A stretch of 64,000 bases of DNA. Source: Schistocerca nitens (taxonomy: Eukaryota; Arthropoda; Insecta; Orthoptera; Acrididae). Positions within the stretch are counted from its first letter, which is position 1. Every line of letters starts with the position of its first letter. The notes beneath the pieces are model-generated. The model ran no database searches, was not told the DNA's origin, and saw nothing but the letters and a program-made list of their open reading frames with translations. The stretch spans positions 538,987,383 through 539,051,382 of the forward strand of contig NC_064621.1 of assembly GCF_023898315.1 (NCBI RefSeq). The letters are read 5' to 3'. This document shows positions 1 through 10,330 of this stretch, one piece after another. Both the position numbers and the translations under genes were made by a program.

Positions 1-1391
1 GACGTGCGTGGCCGACCAGTGGTCCTCCCTTTGCGCATGCAACCAGCTTCTAAGACTTTTGTATGCCAGTCATAAATGTGCTTATGCAGAGATGGATTCT
101 TGCTGAACTGACGGTGGAATGCGAGTTGCACTTGAACAATGGGTTGACTTCGTGCAAATTCTAACACACAAAAGATTTCTCCTTTGACCTTTGAACTTTG
201 AACCTTCCTCTGTCCAGTGACAGGCACAATGTGTTTCTATCTTTTACAGTTGATCTTTAATAGACAACTGAAATCTGTTCTTTCTTTTTGAATTACTCGA
301 CAGATAGAAGAGGATAGATGCAGTTTTCGCTTACGATACAGGATATCTTCGATGGTTCCCACAGAATACCTGTCCATTTTACCAACACAATGATAAATTA
401 ACTGATTGTAATATGACATTTCTGTGTTCAGTATGATAGGCGACTTTTAAAACATGAACGATTTACACGCATAAAAGCATGCCTGTCTTCCTTTCTGTTT
501 CCTTGAAATGCTATACCATGTTGTGGTGGTATCAGTCAATTAGCTACTCTCACTGCTTGAGCATACTGGAGTAATACGACGTGTAGCGCGTGATATACGA
601 GGAGTTGGGCTATATCTTTCTTCGATTAGAGTTTCTGGCACAGTCTCGAGATCAAAACAACCAATAAAGTTTATGTGCCAATGAGTTTGTTGTATCCTTC
701 CACGGGTATTAAGAAGCCGTTATCTAATCGTTGAATATTTTGCGCGAACTTCAGGAGTACACTAATATTAATGCTCCGTCTCGCAACAGTCCAGTTCCAC
801 GCAGAACGGAGGACAGGAAGTTGTTTAAAACAACGCGGGCAACGGGCGTGGAGTGTTGGCCGTGGCAGCCGGACCGCTCGCGGCTCGATATGAGTCACAG
901 CGAGAAATGGTTCGCAGCTCTTTACGACGGCGCACCACGCGAGGGTGTTGCATAACACGCCGGACCACCTATAAACGCCACGACTGCCGAATGTAGAGGA
1001 TTCTGCGAAAGGCTTCTTTTGTTTCGTATCGACAAGACGCTCTCCACTTACTTCCGTTCTCTGATACTTCCTTCATCATTTTTTAATGTCACTCAACGTT
1101 TCGAGTCGTGTTCCTTCTCTGTCTCCTGTCGTTGCAAACTTTCCTCTGAAGACTCTTGGTTGCATACAATTCATTAGCGCTGTACATCACATCCACGACG
1201 CTTTCCTCAGCCTTATGCTTTACACCAATTTTCTTTCCACTTCTATTCTTACAAGCTTTTCTTCTTTGTCATTTCGTCAGTGCATCCCACGTTTTACGTT
1301 GTTCTCCACAACCACATTTTAAAACAAACCATAATTTTTTCCTCTCTCCTTTTCAATGTCCGCTATTCGCTGCCATGTGCAGCCGACAGTC
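1..1391. other. Unassigned sequence, no gene recognised
   Basis: Short open frames exist on both strands but none shows a recognisable domain or codon pattern. Positions 780-1000 are GC-richer than the surroundings and contain a TATA-like CTATAAA near 970. This could be a decayed promoter or LTR, but nothing else supports that. It ends at the TA flanking the DD41D element. Confidence 0.3.
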
Positions 1392-1393
1392 TA

Positions 1394-3235
1394 TAGGGTG
1401 GTCCATTGATAGTGACCGGCCAAACATCTCACGAAATAAGAATCAAATGAAAAAACTACAAAGAACGAAACTTGTCTAGCTTGAAGGGGGAAACCAGATG
1501 GCGCTATGGTTGGCCCACTAGATGGCGCTGCCATAGATCAAACGGATACCAACTGCGTTTTTTAAATAGGAACCCCTATTTTTTATTACATATTCGCGTA
1601 GTACGTAAAGAAATATGAAAGTTTTAGTTGGAAAACTTTTTTCGCTTTGTGATAGATGGCGCTGTAATAGTCACAAACGTAAAAGTACGTGGTATCACGT
1701 AACATCCCGCCAGTGCGGACGGTATTTGCTTCGTGATACATTACGCGTGTTAAAATGGATCGTTTACCAATTTCGGAAAAGGTCGATATCGAGTTGATGT
1801 ATGGTTATTGTGATCAAAATGCCCAACGGTCGTGTGCTATGTATACTGCCGGATAGTTACGTTATTTAAGGAAACAGGAAGTGTTCAGCCACATGTGAAA
1901 CGTCAACCACGACATGCAACAAATGATTATGCCTAAGTAGGTGTTTTAGTTCCTGTCGCGGCTAATCCGCACATCAGTAGCAGGCAAATTGCGCGAGAAT
2001 CTGGAATCTCAAAAACGTCGGTGTTGAGAATGCTACTTCAACATCGATTGCACCGGTACCATATTTCTATGTACCAGGAATTGCATGGCGACGACTTTGA
2101 ACGTCGTGTACAGTTTTGCCACTGGGCACAAGAGAAATTAGGGGACAGATTTTTTGCACACGTTCTATTTAGCGACGAAGCTTCATTCATCAACAGCGGT
2201 AACGTAAACGGCATAATATGCACTATTGGGCAACGGAAAATCAACGATGGCTGCAACAAGTGGAACATCAGCGACCTTGGCGAGTTAATGTATGGTGCGG
2301 CATTATGGGAGGAAGGATAATTGGCCCCCATTTTATCGATGGCAATCTAAATGGTGCAATGTATGTTGATTTCCTACGTAATGGTCTACCGATGTTACTA
2401 CAAGATGTTTCACTGCATCACAGAATGGCGATGTACTTCCAACATGATGGATGTCCGGAATGTACTTCGCGTGCGGTTGAAGCGGCATTGAATAGCATAT
2501 TTCATGACAGGTAGATTGGTCGTCGAAGCACCATACCATGGCCCGCACATTCACCGGATCTGACGTCACCGGATTTCTTTCTGTGGGGAAAGTTGAAGAA
2601 TATTTGCTATCGTGATCCACCGACAACGCCTGACAACATTCGTCAGCGTATTGTCAATGCATGTGCGAACATTACGGAAGGCGAACTACTCGCTGTTGAA
2701 AGGAATGTGGTCATACACACTGCCAAATGCATTTAGGATGACGGACATCATTTTGAGCATTTATTGCATTAATGTGGTATTTACAGGTAATCACGCTGTA
2801 ACAGCATGTGTTCTCAGAAATGATAAGTTCACAAAGGAACATGATCACATTGGAACAACCAAAATAAAATGTTCAAACGTACCTACGTTCTGTATTTTAA
2901 TTTAAAAAACCTACCTGTTACCAACTGTTCGTCTAAAATTGTGAGCCATATCTTTGTGACTGTTACAGAGCCATCTATCACAAAGCGAAAAAAGTCCAAC
3001 TAAAACATTCATATTTCTGTACGTACTACACGAATATGTAATAAAAATGGGGGTTCCTTTTTTAAAAAAACGCAGCTAATATCCGTTTGACCTATGGCAG
3101 CGGCATCTATCGGGCCAACCATAGCGCCATCTGGTTTCCCCCTTCAAGCTAGACAAGTTTCGTTCTTTGTAGTTTTTTCGTTTGACGCTCATTTCGTGAG
3201 ATATTTGGCTCAGTCACGAACAATGGACCACCCTG
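1394..3235 (+). mobile_element. Mariner-type (DD41D, rosa-like) DNA transposon, decayed
   Basis: The element has long terminal inverted repeats: about 286 bp at 1394-1679 and 2950-3235. They read (C/T)AGGGTGGTCCATTG inward, with shared tracts such as CATCTGGTTTCCCCC and CGCTTTGTGATAGATGG in inverse orientation. TA dinucleotides flank both ends (1392-1393 and 3236-3237), as expected for Tc1/mariner insertion. The centre holds a broken transposase. A related element lies at 54743-56647; both begin with CAGGGTG-like termini. The element is about 1.84 kb, and its repeats are far longer than the ~30 bp of simple mariners. Confidence 0.8.
1755..2736 (+). pseudogene. DD41D mariner-type transposase, broken
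   Basis: The start is the ATG at 1755 (MDRLPISEKVDIELMYGY), resembling the N-terminus of the related copy near 56.08 kb; the frame hits a TAG after about 33 codons. The body continues in shifted frames: HTH-like 'SRQIARESGISKTSVLRM' near 1978-2032, first catalytic D in 'LFSDEASFINSGNVN' near 2170-2210, second in 'YFQHDGCP' near 2440, and third in 'SPDLTSPDFFLWGKL' near 2555-2600. There are 41 residues between the second and third aspartates. An in-frame stop (TAG near 2513) sits between them. The C-terminus ends at the TAG at 2734-2736. At least one frameshift and two stops make it non-functional. The family call rests on motifs and spacing, not on a search. Confidence 0.75.
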
Positions 3236-3237
3236 TA

Positions 3238-3635
3238 TATTTGGAAGTACAAGGGACTACAGAAAAATTCGAATAACTGCGAGTTAGATTTAACGAAAAA
3301 GTCAATTACCAAGAAAGTATCAAGAAAAAGTTGAAGGATATCCCGTCCAAAACTAAAATTAAAAAAATATTGCTATAGTTTCAAAAATATCAGTTCGTAT
3401 AGTACTAACTTGCATGACTTGTAGGTCAGTCAGACCCACATCGAATCAGCGCTGTCTGTTAAGGGCTCCTGGTAAAGAACAAACTTGGTCAATTTCGGAG
3501 CTTTCTTCCAAGGGTTTGACAAACAAGTGCTCAGACGTACCAACAATGTTTGTCGCACTGAACCTCACTTCTGAAGCAGCTGTCGATGTAAGTGTCACGA
3601 AGTACTTGGAGACTAGAGGAGAGAAAGCATTTCAT
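3238..3635. other. Unassigned sequence between two transposons
   Basis: AT-rich sequence lies between the DD41D element and the 3' end of the minus-strand CR1-like LINE. An open frame from 3414 runs on into the LINE and is not a gene. Nothing recognisable was seen. Confidence 0.3.
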
Positions 3636-3699
3636 CTACATCTGCGTAATTACTCTGCTACTCACAATAAAGTTCCTGGCAGGGTGTTCAGTGAACCAA

Positions 3700-5140
3700 A
3701 TTCAAGCTGTCTTTCTACCGTTCCACTCTCAAATGGCGCGCGGAAAACACGAGCACTTAATTTTTTCTGTGCAAGCCCCGATTTCTCTTATTTTATCTTC
3801 ATGATTGTTTCTCCCTATGTAGATGGGTGCCAAAAGAATGTTTTTGCAATCGGAGGAGAAGACTGGCGATTGAAATTTTATGAGAAGATCCCATCGCAAC
3901 GAAATCGCCTTTGTTTCAATGATTGCCACTCCAATTCACGTATCTTGTCTGTGACACTATCTCCCCTATTTCGTGATAATACAAAACGAGCGGTCCTTCT
4001 TTGAGCTTTTCCGATGTCATCCTTCAGTCCCACCTGATGCGGATCCCACACCGCACAGAAATACTCAAGAATAGGGCGGACAAACGTGGTGTAAGCCGTC
4101 TCTTTAGTAGACCTGTCGTACCTTCTAAGTGTTCTGCCAGTGAATCGCAGTCTTGGGTTTGTTCTACCCACAACATTATCTATGTGATCGTTTTAATTTA
4201 GGTTATCTGTAATTGTAATCCCTAAATATTTGGTTGAATTTACAGCCTTCAGATTTATGTGCCCTACCGCGTAATCAAAATTTAGCGGATTTCTTTTAGG
4301 ACTCATGTGAATAAATTCACACTTTTCTTTATTCACGGTCAATTGACACTTTTCGCACCATACAGGTATCTTATCTAAATCATTTTGCAATCCGTTTTGC
4401 TCATTTGATGACTTCATAAGACGGTAAATGACAGCATCATCTGCAAACAATCAAAGGCGACTACTTAGTTTCTCTCCTATGTCGTTAATATAGATCAGGA
4501 ACAATAGAGGGCCTACAACACTTCCTTGTGGAACGCCGGATATTATTTCTGTTTTACTCTATGTCTTTCTGTCTATTGCTACGAACTGTGGCCTTTCTGA
4601 CAGCAAATCACGAATCCAGTCGCACAACTGAGGCGATATTCCATAAGCACGCAGTTTGGTTATAAGACGCTTGTGAGGAACGGTGTCGAAAGCCTTCTGG
4701 ACATCTAAAAATATGGAATCAATTTGACATCCACTGTCGACAGCGCTGATTACTTCAAGAGTATAAAGAGCAAGTTGTGTTTGACAAGAACGATGTTTTT
4801 TGAATCGGTGCTGACTATGTGTCAATAAATCGTTTTCTTCCAGGTAATTCATAATGTTCGAACACAGTAAATCTTCCATAACCTTACTGCAAATCGACGT
4901 TAGTGAAATGGGCCTTTAATTCAGCGGGTTACTCCTATTTCCGTTTTTGGGTATTGATGTGACTTGAGCTCTTTTCCAGTCTTTAGGTACGGAACTTTCT
5001 GTGAGTGAGCGGTTGTATATAACTGCTAAATATGGAGCTCTTCTATCAGCATACTCTAAAAGGAATCTGACTCGTATACACTCTGGACCGAAGGCCTTGC
5101 CTTTATTAAGTGATTTAAGCTGCTTTGTTATACCGAGGAT
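3700..5140 (-). pseudogene. LINE reverse transcriptase, C-terminal two thirds, broken
   Basis: Minus-strand frames show RT signatures in order. 'FLDVQKAFDTVPHKRL' lies near 4690. '[13 protein letters not shown]' near 4520 runs into a stop just before 'FADDAVIYRL' near 4440. The thumb ('VNKEKCEFIHMSPKRNPLNF') is near 4300, and the C-terminal 'YTTFVRPILEYFCAVWDPHQ' near 4060. Frames are broken at about 4879, 4520, 4180 and 3880. In an intact element this protein would copy the element RNA at a nicked target site. This copy cannot. The upstream part of the same ORF lies at 6580-6960 beyond the inserted transposon. Confidence 0.75.
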
Positions 5141-5145
5141 ATCTA

Positions 5146-6567
5146 CACTCCTGGAAATTGAAATAAGAACACCGTGAATTCATTGTCCCAGGAAGGGGAA
5201 ACTTCATTGACACATTCCTGGGGTCAGATACATCACATGATCACACTGACAGAACCACAGGCACATAGACACAGGCAACAGAGCATGCACAATGTCGGCA
5301 CTAGTACAGTGTATATCCACCTTTCGCAGCAATGCAGGCTGCTATTCTCCCATGGAGACGATCGTAGAGATGCTGGATGTAGTCCTGTGGAACGGCTTGC
5401 CATGCCATTTCCACCTGGCGCCTCAGTTGGACCAGCGTTCGTGCTGGACGTGCAGACCGCGTGAGACGACGCTTCATCCAGTCCCAAACATGCTCAATGG
5501 GGGACAGATCCGGAGATCTTGCTGGCCAGGGTAATTGACTTACACCTTCTAGAGCACGTTGGGTGGCACGGGATACATGCGGACGTGCATTGTCCTGTTG
5601 GAACAGCAAGTTCCCTTGCCGGTCTAGGAATGGTAGAACGATGGGTTCGATGACGGTTTGGATGTACCGTGCACTATTCAGTGTCCCCTCGACGATCACC
5701 AGTGGTGTACGGCCAGTGTAGGAGATCGCTCCCCACACCATGATGCCGGGTGTTGGCCCTGTGTGCCTCGGTCGTATGCAGTCCTGATTGTGGCGCTCAC
5801 CTGCACGGCGCCAAACACGCATACGACCATCATTGGCACCAAGGCAGAAGCGACTCTCATCGCTGAAGACGACACGTCTCCATTCGTCCCTCCATTCACG
5901 CCTGTCGCAACACCACTGGAGGTGGGCTGCACGATGTTGGGGCGTGAGCGGAAGACGGCCTAACGGTGTGCGGGACCGTAGCCCAGCTTCATGGAGACGG
6001 TTGCGAATGGTCCTCGCCGATACCCCAGGAGCAACAGTGTCCCTAATTTGCTGGGAAGTGGCGGTGCGGTCCCCTACGGCACTGCGTAGGATCCTACGGT
6101 CTTGGCGTGCATCCGTGCGTCGCTGCGGTCCGGTCCCAGGTCGACGGGCACGTGCACCTTCCGCCGACCACTGGCGACAACATCGATGTACTGTGGAGAC
6201 CTCACGCCCCACGTGTTGAGCAATTCGGCGGTACGTCCACCCGGCCTCCCGCATGCCCACTATACGCCCTCGCTCAAAGTCCGTCAACTGCACATACGGT
6301 TCACGTCCACGCTGTCGCGGCATGCTACCAGTGTTAAAGACTGCGATGGAGCTCCGTATGCCACGGCAAACTGGCTGACACTGACGGCGGCGGTGCACAA
6401 ATGCTGCGCAGCGAGCGCCATTCGACGGCCAACACCGTGGTTCCTGGTGTGTCCGCTGTGCCGTGCGTGTGATCATTGCTTGTACAGCCCTCTCGCAGTG
6501 TCCGGAGCAAGTATGGTGGGTCTGACACACCGGTGTCAATGTGTTCTTTTTTCCATTTCCAGGAGTG
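5146..6567 (-). mobile_element. Tc1-like DNA transposon, apparently complete (copy 1)
   Basis: The termini are inverted: CACTCCTGGAAATTGAAAT at 5146 and its counterpart CACTCCTGGAAATGGAAAA read inward from 6567. The inverted repeat is about 28 bp and includes AAGAACAC. TA flanks both ends (5144-5145 and 6568-6569). Length is 1422 bp. It sits inside a CR1-like LINE and carries an uninterrupted transposase. A second copy is at 29224-30823. The intact termini, TA duplication and intact ORF make this the one element in the window that looks possibly mobile. Confidence 0.93.
5301..6323 (-). CDS. Tc1-like transposase, intact, 340 aa, DD32E
   Basis: This DDE transposase would cut and join the ends of its own element in the nucleus. 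I chose the ATG at 6323 (MPRQRGREPYVQLTDFERG), which gives 340 residues, the usual Tc1 length; the frame stays open further upstream to 6539 but that part lies in the 5' leader. A bipartite HTH region comes first: 'GWTYRRIAQHVGREVSTVHRC' at about residues 29-49, then 'ARTIRNRLHEAGLRSR' near 120. Catalytic residues follow: D in 'VFSDESRF', D in 'FQQDNARPH' and E in 'SPIEHVWD'. 'PGIMVWGAISY' is present. Only 32 residues separate the second D from the E; Tc1 has 34. The stop is at 5301-5303 and a near-miss polyadenylation signal (AATGAA) lies downstream. No frame damage is visible. Expression cannot be judged from sequence. Confidence 0.93.
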   Translation of the reverse strand: MPRQRGREPYVQLTDFERGRIVGMREAGWTYRRIAQHVGREVSTVHRCCRQWSAEGARARRPGTGPQRRTDARQDRRILRSAVGDRTATSQQIRDTVAPGVSARTIRNRLHEAGLRSRTPLGRLPLTPQHRAAHLQWCCDRREWRDEWRRVVFSDESRFCLGANDGRMRVWRRAGERHNQDCIRPRHTGPTPGIMVWGAISYTGRTPLVIVEGTLNSARYIQTVIEPIVLPFLDRQGNLLFQQDNARPHVSRATQRALEGVSQLPWPARSPDLSPIEHVWDWMKRRLTRSARPARTLVQLRRQVEMAWQAVPQDYIQHLYDRLHGRIAACIAAKGGYTLY

Positions 6568-6579
6568 TATTTCTATGTT

Positions 6580-6960
6580 TCTCATCTTTACAGTTTTTCT
6601 TGATTAGAATTCAGGAATATTTACTGCGTCTTCTTTGGAGGAGTTTCGGAAAACTGTGTTTAATAACTCTGCATTAGTGGCACTGTCTTCAGTGACTTCA
6701 CCGTTGTTATAACGCGCAGTGAAGGTATTGATTGCGTCTTGCCACTGGTGTGATTCATGTATGACCAGAATCTCTTTCGGTTTTCTGCCAGGTTCCGAGA
6801 CGGAGTTTCGTTGTGGAAATTATTAAAACCATCTCGCTTTGAAGTACGCGTTATATCTCGAACGTCTACAAAACTTTGCCAATATTCGGGATTTTGCGTT
6901 CTTTTAAATTTGGCATGCTTTTTTCGTTGCTTTTGCAACAGTGATCTGACCCATTGTGTG
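6580..6960 (-). pseudogene. LINE ORF2 linker between endonuclease and RT, fragment
   Basis: The minus-strand frame at 6660-6938 reads 'AKFKRTQNPEYWQSFVDVRD' and 'NLAENRKRFWSYMNHTSGKT', the basic linker typical of CR1/Jockey-type ORF2 between the endonuclease and reverse transcriptase. It continues the LINE found at 3636-5143 on the other side of the Tc1-like insertion. No endonuclease domain is visible beyond about 7000, so the copy is 5'-truncated or diverged there. Confidence 0.6.
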
Positions 6961-7070
6961 TACCACGGGGTATCAGTACCATCACTTATTAATTTACGCC
7001 GTCTTGCTTTTATTTTAGCAGAGAATATAAAGAAAAAATAGAAAACAAGGCGCTGGTCCAGGGAACGTTG

Positions 7071-7303
7071 GTTGGTTGTGTTGGGGAAGGAGACCAGACA
7101 GCGAGGTCATCGGTCTCATCGGATTAGGGAAGGACAGGGAAGGAAGTCGGCCGTGCCTTTGAAAGGAACCATCCCGGCATTTGCCTGGAGCGATGTAGGG
7201 AAATCACGGAAAACCTAAATCAGGATGGCCGGACGCGGGATTGAACCATCGTCCTCCCGAATGCGAGTCCAGTGTCTAACCACTGCGCCACCTCGCTCGG
7301 TGC
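7071..7303 (-). mobile_element. tRNA-derived SINE, family 2
   Basis: Read on the minus strand it begins CGAGCGAGGTGGCGCAGTGG (A-box-like) followed by a B-box-like GGTTCAATCC, then a conserved body ending in CCCCAACACAACCAACC. The flanks show an imperfect duplication of CTCCAGGGAACGGTTG (7056-7070 against 7304-7318). A 5'-complete but shorter relative is at 11630-11784. Confidence 0.8.
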
Positions 7304-7459
7304 TCCAGGGAACGGTTGAAATATAGAGGTATCTATGAACATCAAAATAAGTTTTGTCTCACACGGCTCCCAGAACTCCTGAAGATAGACGTTGACTGTG
7401 GATATTGCGTCACAGACACAGTCCCTCTGACTGTTCAGATATGTCACTAACCTGCCCAA

Positions 7460-7628
7460 CCGGCCGGGGTTCAGTCTGGAACCGCGCGACCGCTACGGTC
7501 GCAGGTTCGAATCCTGCCTCGGGCATGGATGTATGTGATGTCCTTAGGTTAGTTAGGTTTAAGTAGTTCTGAGTTATAGGGGTCTGATGACCTCAGCTGT
7601 TAAGTCCCATAGTGCTCAGAGCCATTTG
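7460..7628 (+). mobile_element. tRNA-derived SINE, family 1
   Basis: Starts CCGGCCGGGG and carries the B-box GGTTCGAATCC and the family body (TGATGTCCTTAGGTTAGTTAGG to CAGAGCCATTTGA). It is bounded by CTGCCCAA on both sides (7453-7459 and 7632-7640). Part of its head is missing: canonical copies have GGCCGAGCGGTTCTAGG here. It interrupts the 5' leader of the Tc1-like element. Confidence 0.85.
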
Positions 7629-7752
7629 AAAACTGCCCAAAGGTGTAAACAACCATGCAAGCGCCTATTAGACGGAGGGCTCCGATAGCCGATCACTTCC
7701 AGTGATACCACCAGGAAGGAGGTACACGGCTCGTGTTGTCTGTAGTTCAACC

Positions 7753-8739
7753 ATGCCTAGACGGTCAATACCGCTGTTCGATCGCGTCCGCATGGTTGCT
7801 TTGTGCCAGGAAGGGCTCTCAACTAGGGAAGTGTCCAGGCGTCAGGGAGAGAAACAAAGCGATGTTGTTCGGACATGGAGGAGGTACAGAGAGACAGGCC
7901 GCCTAAGAGTTACTGCCGCAGTGGATGGTCGCTACCTACGGATTACGGCTCGGAGGAATCCTGACAGCATCGCCACCATGTTGAATAATGCTTTTAGTGC
8001 AGCCATAGGGCGTCGTGTTACGACTCAAACTGTGCGCAGTACTCTGCATGATGCGCAACTTCACTCCAGACGTCCATGGCGGTGTTCATCTTTGCAACCA
8101 CGACACCATGCAGCGCGGTACAGATGGGCCCAACAACATGCCGAATGGACCGCTCAGGATGGCATCACGTTCTCTTCACCAATGAGTGTCGCATATGCCT
8201 TCAACCAGACAAATGCCGGAAACGTGTTTGGAAGCAACCCGGCCAGGCTGAACGCCTTATACACACTGTCCAGCGAGTGCAGCAAGGTGGAGGTTCCCTG
8301 CTGTTTAGAGGTGGCATTATGTGGGCCGACGCACCCCGCTGGTCATAGAAGTCGCGGTAACGGCTGTACGAATACCATCCTCCGAGCGACAGTGCAACTA
8401 TATCGGCATCATATTGGACGGGCATTCGTCTTCATGGACGACACGTCGCGCCCCCATCGTGCACATCTTGTGAATGGTTTCATTAAAGATAACGAAATCG
8501 CTCGACTAGAGTAGCCAGCATGTTTTCCAGACATGAACCCTATCGAACGTACCTGGCATAGATTCAAAAGGGCTGTTTATGGACGACGTGACCCACAAAC
8601 CACTCTGAGGGATCTACGCCGAATCGCCGTTGAGAAGTGGCACAATCTGGAGCAACAGTGCCTTGATGAACTTGTGGATAGTATGCCACGACGAATATAG
8701 GCATGCATTAATGCAAGAGGACGTGCTGCTGAGTATTAG
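7753..8739 (+). pseudogene. Tc1-like transposase (DD34E), frameshifted
   Basis: Starts at the ATG at 7753 (MPRRSIPLFDRVRMVALCQE), with an HTH ('LSTREVSRRQGEKQSDVVRT') next. The frame is good to about 8160, then shifts near 8160-8200, where the DE-type motif 'VLFTNECRICLQPDKCRKRVW' reads in another frame with the first catalytic D changed to N. The second region 'VFMDDTSRPHRAHLVNGF' is near 8430. A stop (TAG, 8512) replaces the Trp expected before the final 'PDMNPIERTW'. 34 residues separate the last D and E. The C-terminus 'ARGRAAEY' ends at the TAG at 8737-8739. The protein is non-functional. Confidence 0.8.
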
Positions 8740-9128
8740 ATGTACCGGTGTGTACAGCAAGTTGGACCACCACTTCTGAAGGTCTCGCTGTATGGTGGTA
8801 CAACATGCAAAGTGTGGTTTTCGTGAGCAATAAAAAGGGCGGAAATGATGTTTATGTTGATCTCTATTCCAATTTTCTGTACGGGTTCCGGAACTCCCTG
8901 AACCGAGGTGATGTAAAACATTTTTTGATGTGTGTATATGTATCAAAATCTGCTAAAGAATATGTTATAAACATAACTTGTTGATTACATCAACTTCCTT
9001 TGAACGCACAGGCAAACTTTTAATAACCTGTTAGAATTAATTCGCACTCAGGTTGAAAACGAAGCTACAGCTACGCAAAAATGTATTCTCTCCCCTTGGT
9101 CCTCCAATGAAAGTTCATTAAAATATGA

Positions 9129-9313
9129 TGGCTCTGAGCACTATGGGACTTAACATCTGTGGTCATCAGTCCCCTAGAACTTAGAACTACTTAAACCTAA
9201 CTAACCTAAGGACATCACACACATCCATGCCCGAGGCAGGATTCGAACCTGCGACCGTAGCAGTCGCGCGGTTCCGGACTGAGCGCCTGAACCGCTAGAC
9301 CACCGCGGCCGGC
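9129..9313 (-). mobile_element. tRNA-derived SINE, family 1
   Basis: Minus-strand copy with exact target-site duplication ATTAAAATATGA at 9117-9128 and 9314-9325. It reads CCGGCCGCGGTGGTCTAGCGG..., B-box GGTTCGAATCC, and ends CAGAGCCATCA. The perfect 12-bp duplication suggests a fairly young insertion. Confidence 0.92.
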
Positions 9314-9325
9314 ATTAAAATATGA

Positions 9326-10330
9326 CAAAGTGGGAATACATACAACGTCCGTGGAAGAAACGAAGGGTTTTGATATTTTTATTTATGTATTTACTCTCAT
9401 CGCTCTCCCACTTATATACTACGAGTAGGACATTCATTTTCTTCTTAACGTATTGCTGCTTAATATGTGTTTGCGAAAAGACACAACTCCTCTACCATTT
9501 TCGTAATTTCCAGTGCTCCTTTGTTTTTAGAATAAACTATTTGTTCGTACTTTTTACAATTACGCAAACTCATTATACAGTGCTCGCTAAGCACACGCCG
9601 AGAAACATCGATACAAACGACATCCTATAAAATCTGCGCTCAATCAAAATTTTCCTGAAGCACATCAAACGCGGTCTATGTTTCACTAGCCCGTCAAAGA
9701 ATTTGACAACCTAGTCACGTTTGACAAATCGTTTGATCGTTTGCAAGGGCCTTAATAAAGTCACTACTGCACAAGTTAGCCTGGGTGTGATTTTTACGCG
9801 GTTTCCATTGGTCGTTTAAGCAAATTCTGGGCTTACCTCCAATTTCCGCCTCGGAAAATATAACACATAAACAGGTAACATACCACACACAGGCAAATGT
9901 TTAGACGATACACGCACAGGTAGCGCACACGACTTTCCTCCATCAGGAATGGAGTTATGCGGAACTGGCAAAGTTAAATTAAATAAAATTTGCCAAATCC
10001 TTGACTACATCGGAGCCCTTACTAGACGGGATGTACGGCAAGTGAAAGAAAGAAAAAAAAACACAGTTTCAATAACATTCATATTTTTTTTACAAAGCAG
10101 TAATTAGAAATCAAAAGAAACATTTCTTTTTACTTTTCATTATTTTCTGCTTAATTTAAAATTAAAAACTGAAAGTTCATTCAAATATCCAAAAACATAC
10201 AAAAATTTCTGTCTTACTTTGCAAAGAAATCAGTGAATTTTTCTAATTCAGTGACATCCAGCGTGCCTGGAGAAGCGTATTTTGCGATATAACCATATAC
10301 ATCTTCGTCTACTTCCGTTACAAAGACGTG
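9326..10330. other. Unassigned AT-rich sequence
   Basis: The open frame at 9322-9630 is AT-rich and hydrophobic by composition and shows no recognisable domain. The rest (9631-10330) contains homopolymeric A and T runs. No gene, terminal repeat or RNA was recognised. Confidence 0.3.

Larger units (their letters stand above)
3636..7040 (-). mobile_element. CR1-like non-LTR retrotransposon (LINE), split by a Tc1-like element
   Basis: A minus-strand LINE whose 3' end is near 3636 (CATCTACATCTG on the plus strand, a short-repeat tail like that of the plus copy ending at 13838). It runs through the C-terminal domain, reverse transcriptase and linker, then is interrupted at 5144-5145 (TA) by the Tc1-like element and resumes at 6568. 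Joining the flanks at the TA gives continuous LINE sequence. The 5' limit near 7040 is approximate. A SINE at 7071 and a second Tc1-like element at 7336 follow. The clade name is a motif-level judgement: the GVPQGSV and FADDA boxes and non-poly(A) tail fit CR1 or Jockey groups. Confidence 0.75.
7336..8934 (+). mobile_element. Tc1-like DNA transposon (DD34E), decayed, with SINE insertion
   Basis: Long, diverged inverted repeats: AACATCAAAATAAGTTTTGTCTC from the left and ACATCAAAAAATGTTTTACATC read inward from the right, followed by matching GAACTCC-type tracts. TA is found at 7334-7335 and 8935-8936. A family 1 SINE lies in the 5' leader at 7460-7628. The transposase inside is broken. Without the SINE the element would be about 1.4 kb. 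Confidence 0.8.

Noticed and set aside
962-985. Core promoter at CTATAAA
   Set aside because: An isolated TATA-like word with no gene downstream and no other promoter element.
3414-4004. 196-residue open frame on the plus strand
   Set aside because: It runs antisense through the CR1-like LINE C-terminal region and lacks any domain; a chance frame.
6102-6677. 191-residue plus-strand open frame over the Tc1-like element
   Set aside because: Shadow of the minus-strand transposase; the same shadow appears mirrored in copy 2 at 29201-29689.
7480-7530. tRNA-like A and B boxes in many places, possible tRNA genes
   Set aside because: Each lies in a repeated unit with a common 3' body and target duplications, so they are SINEs, not tRNA genes.
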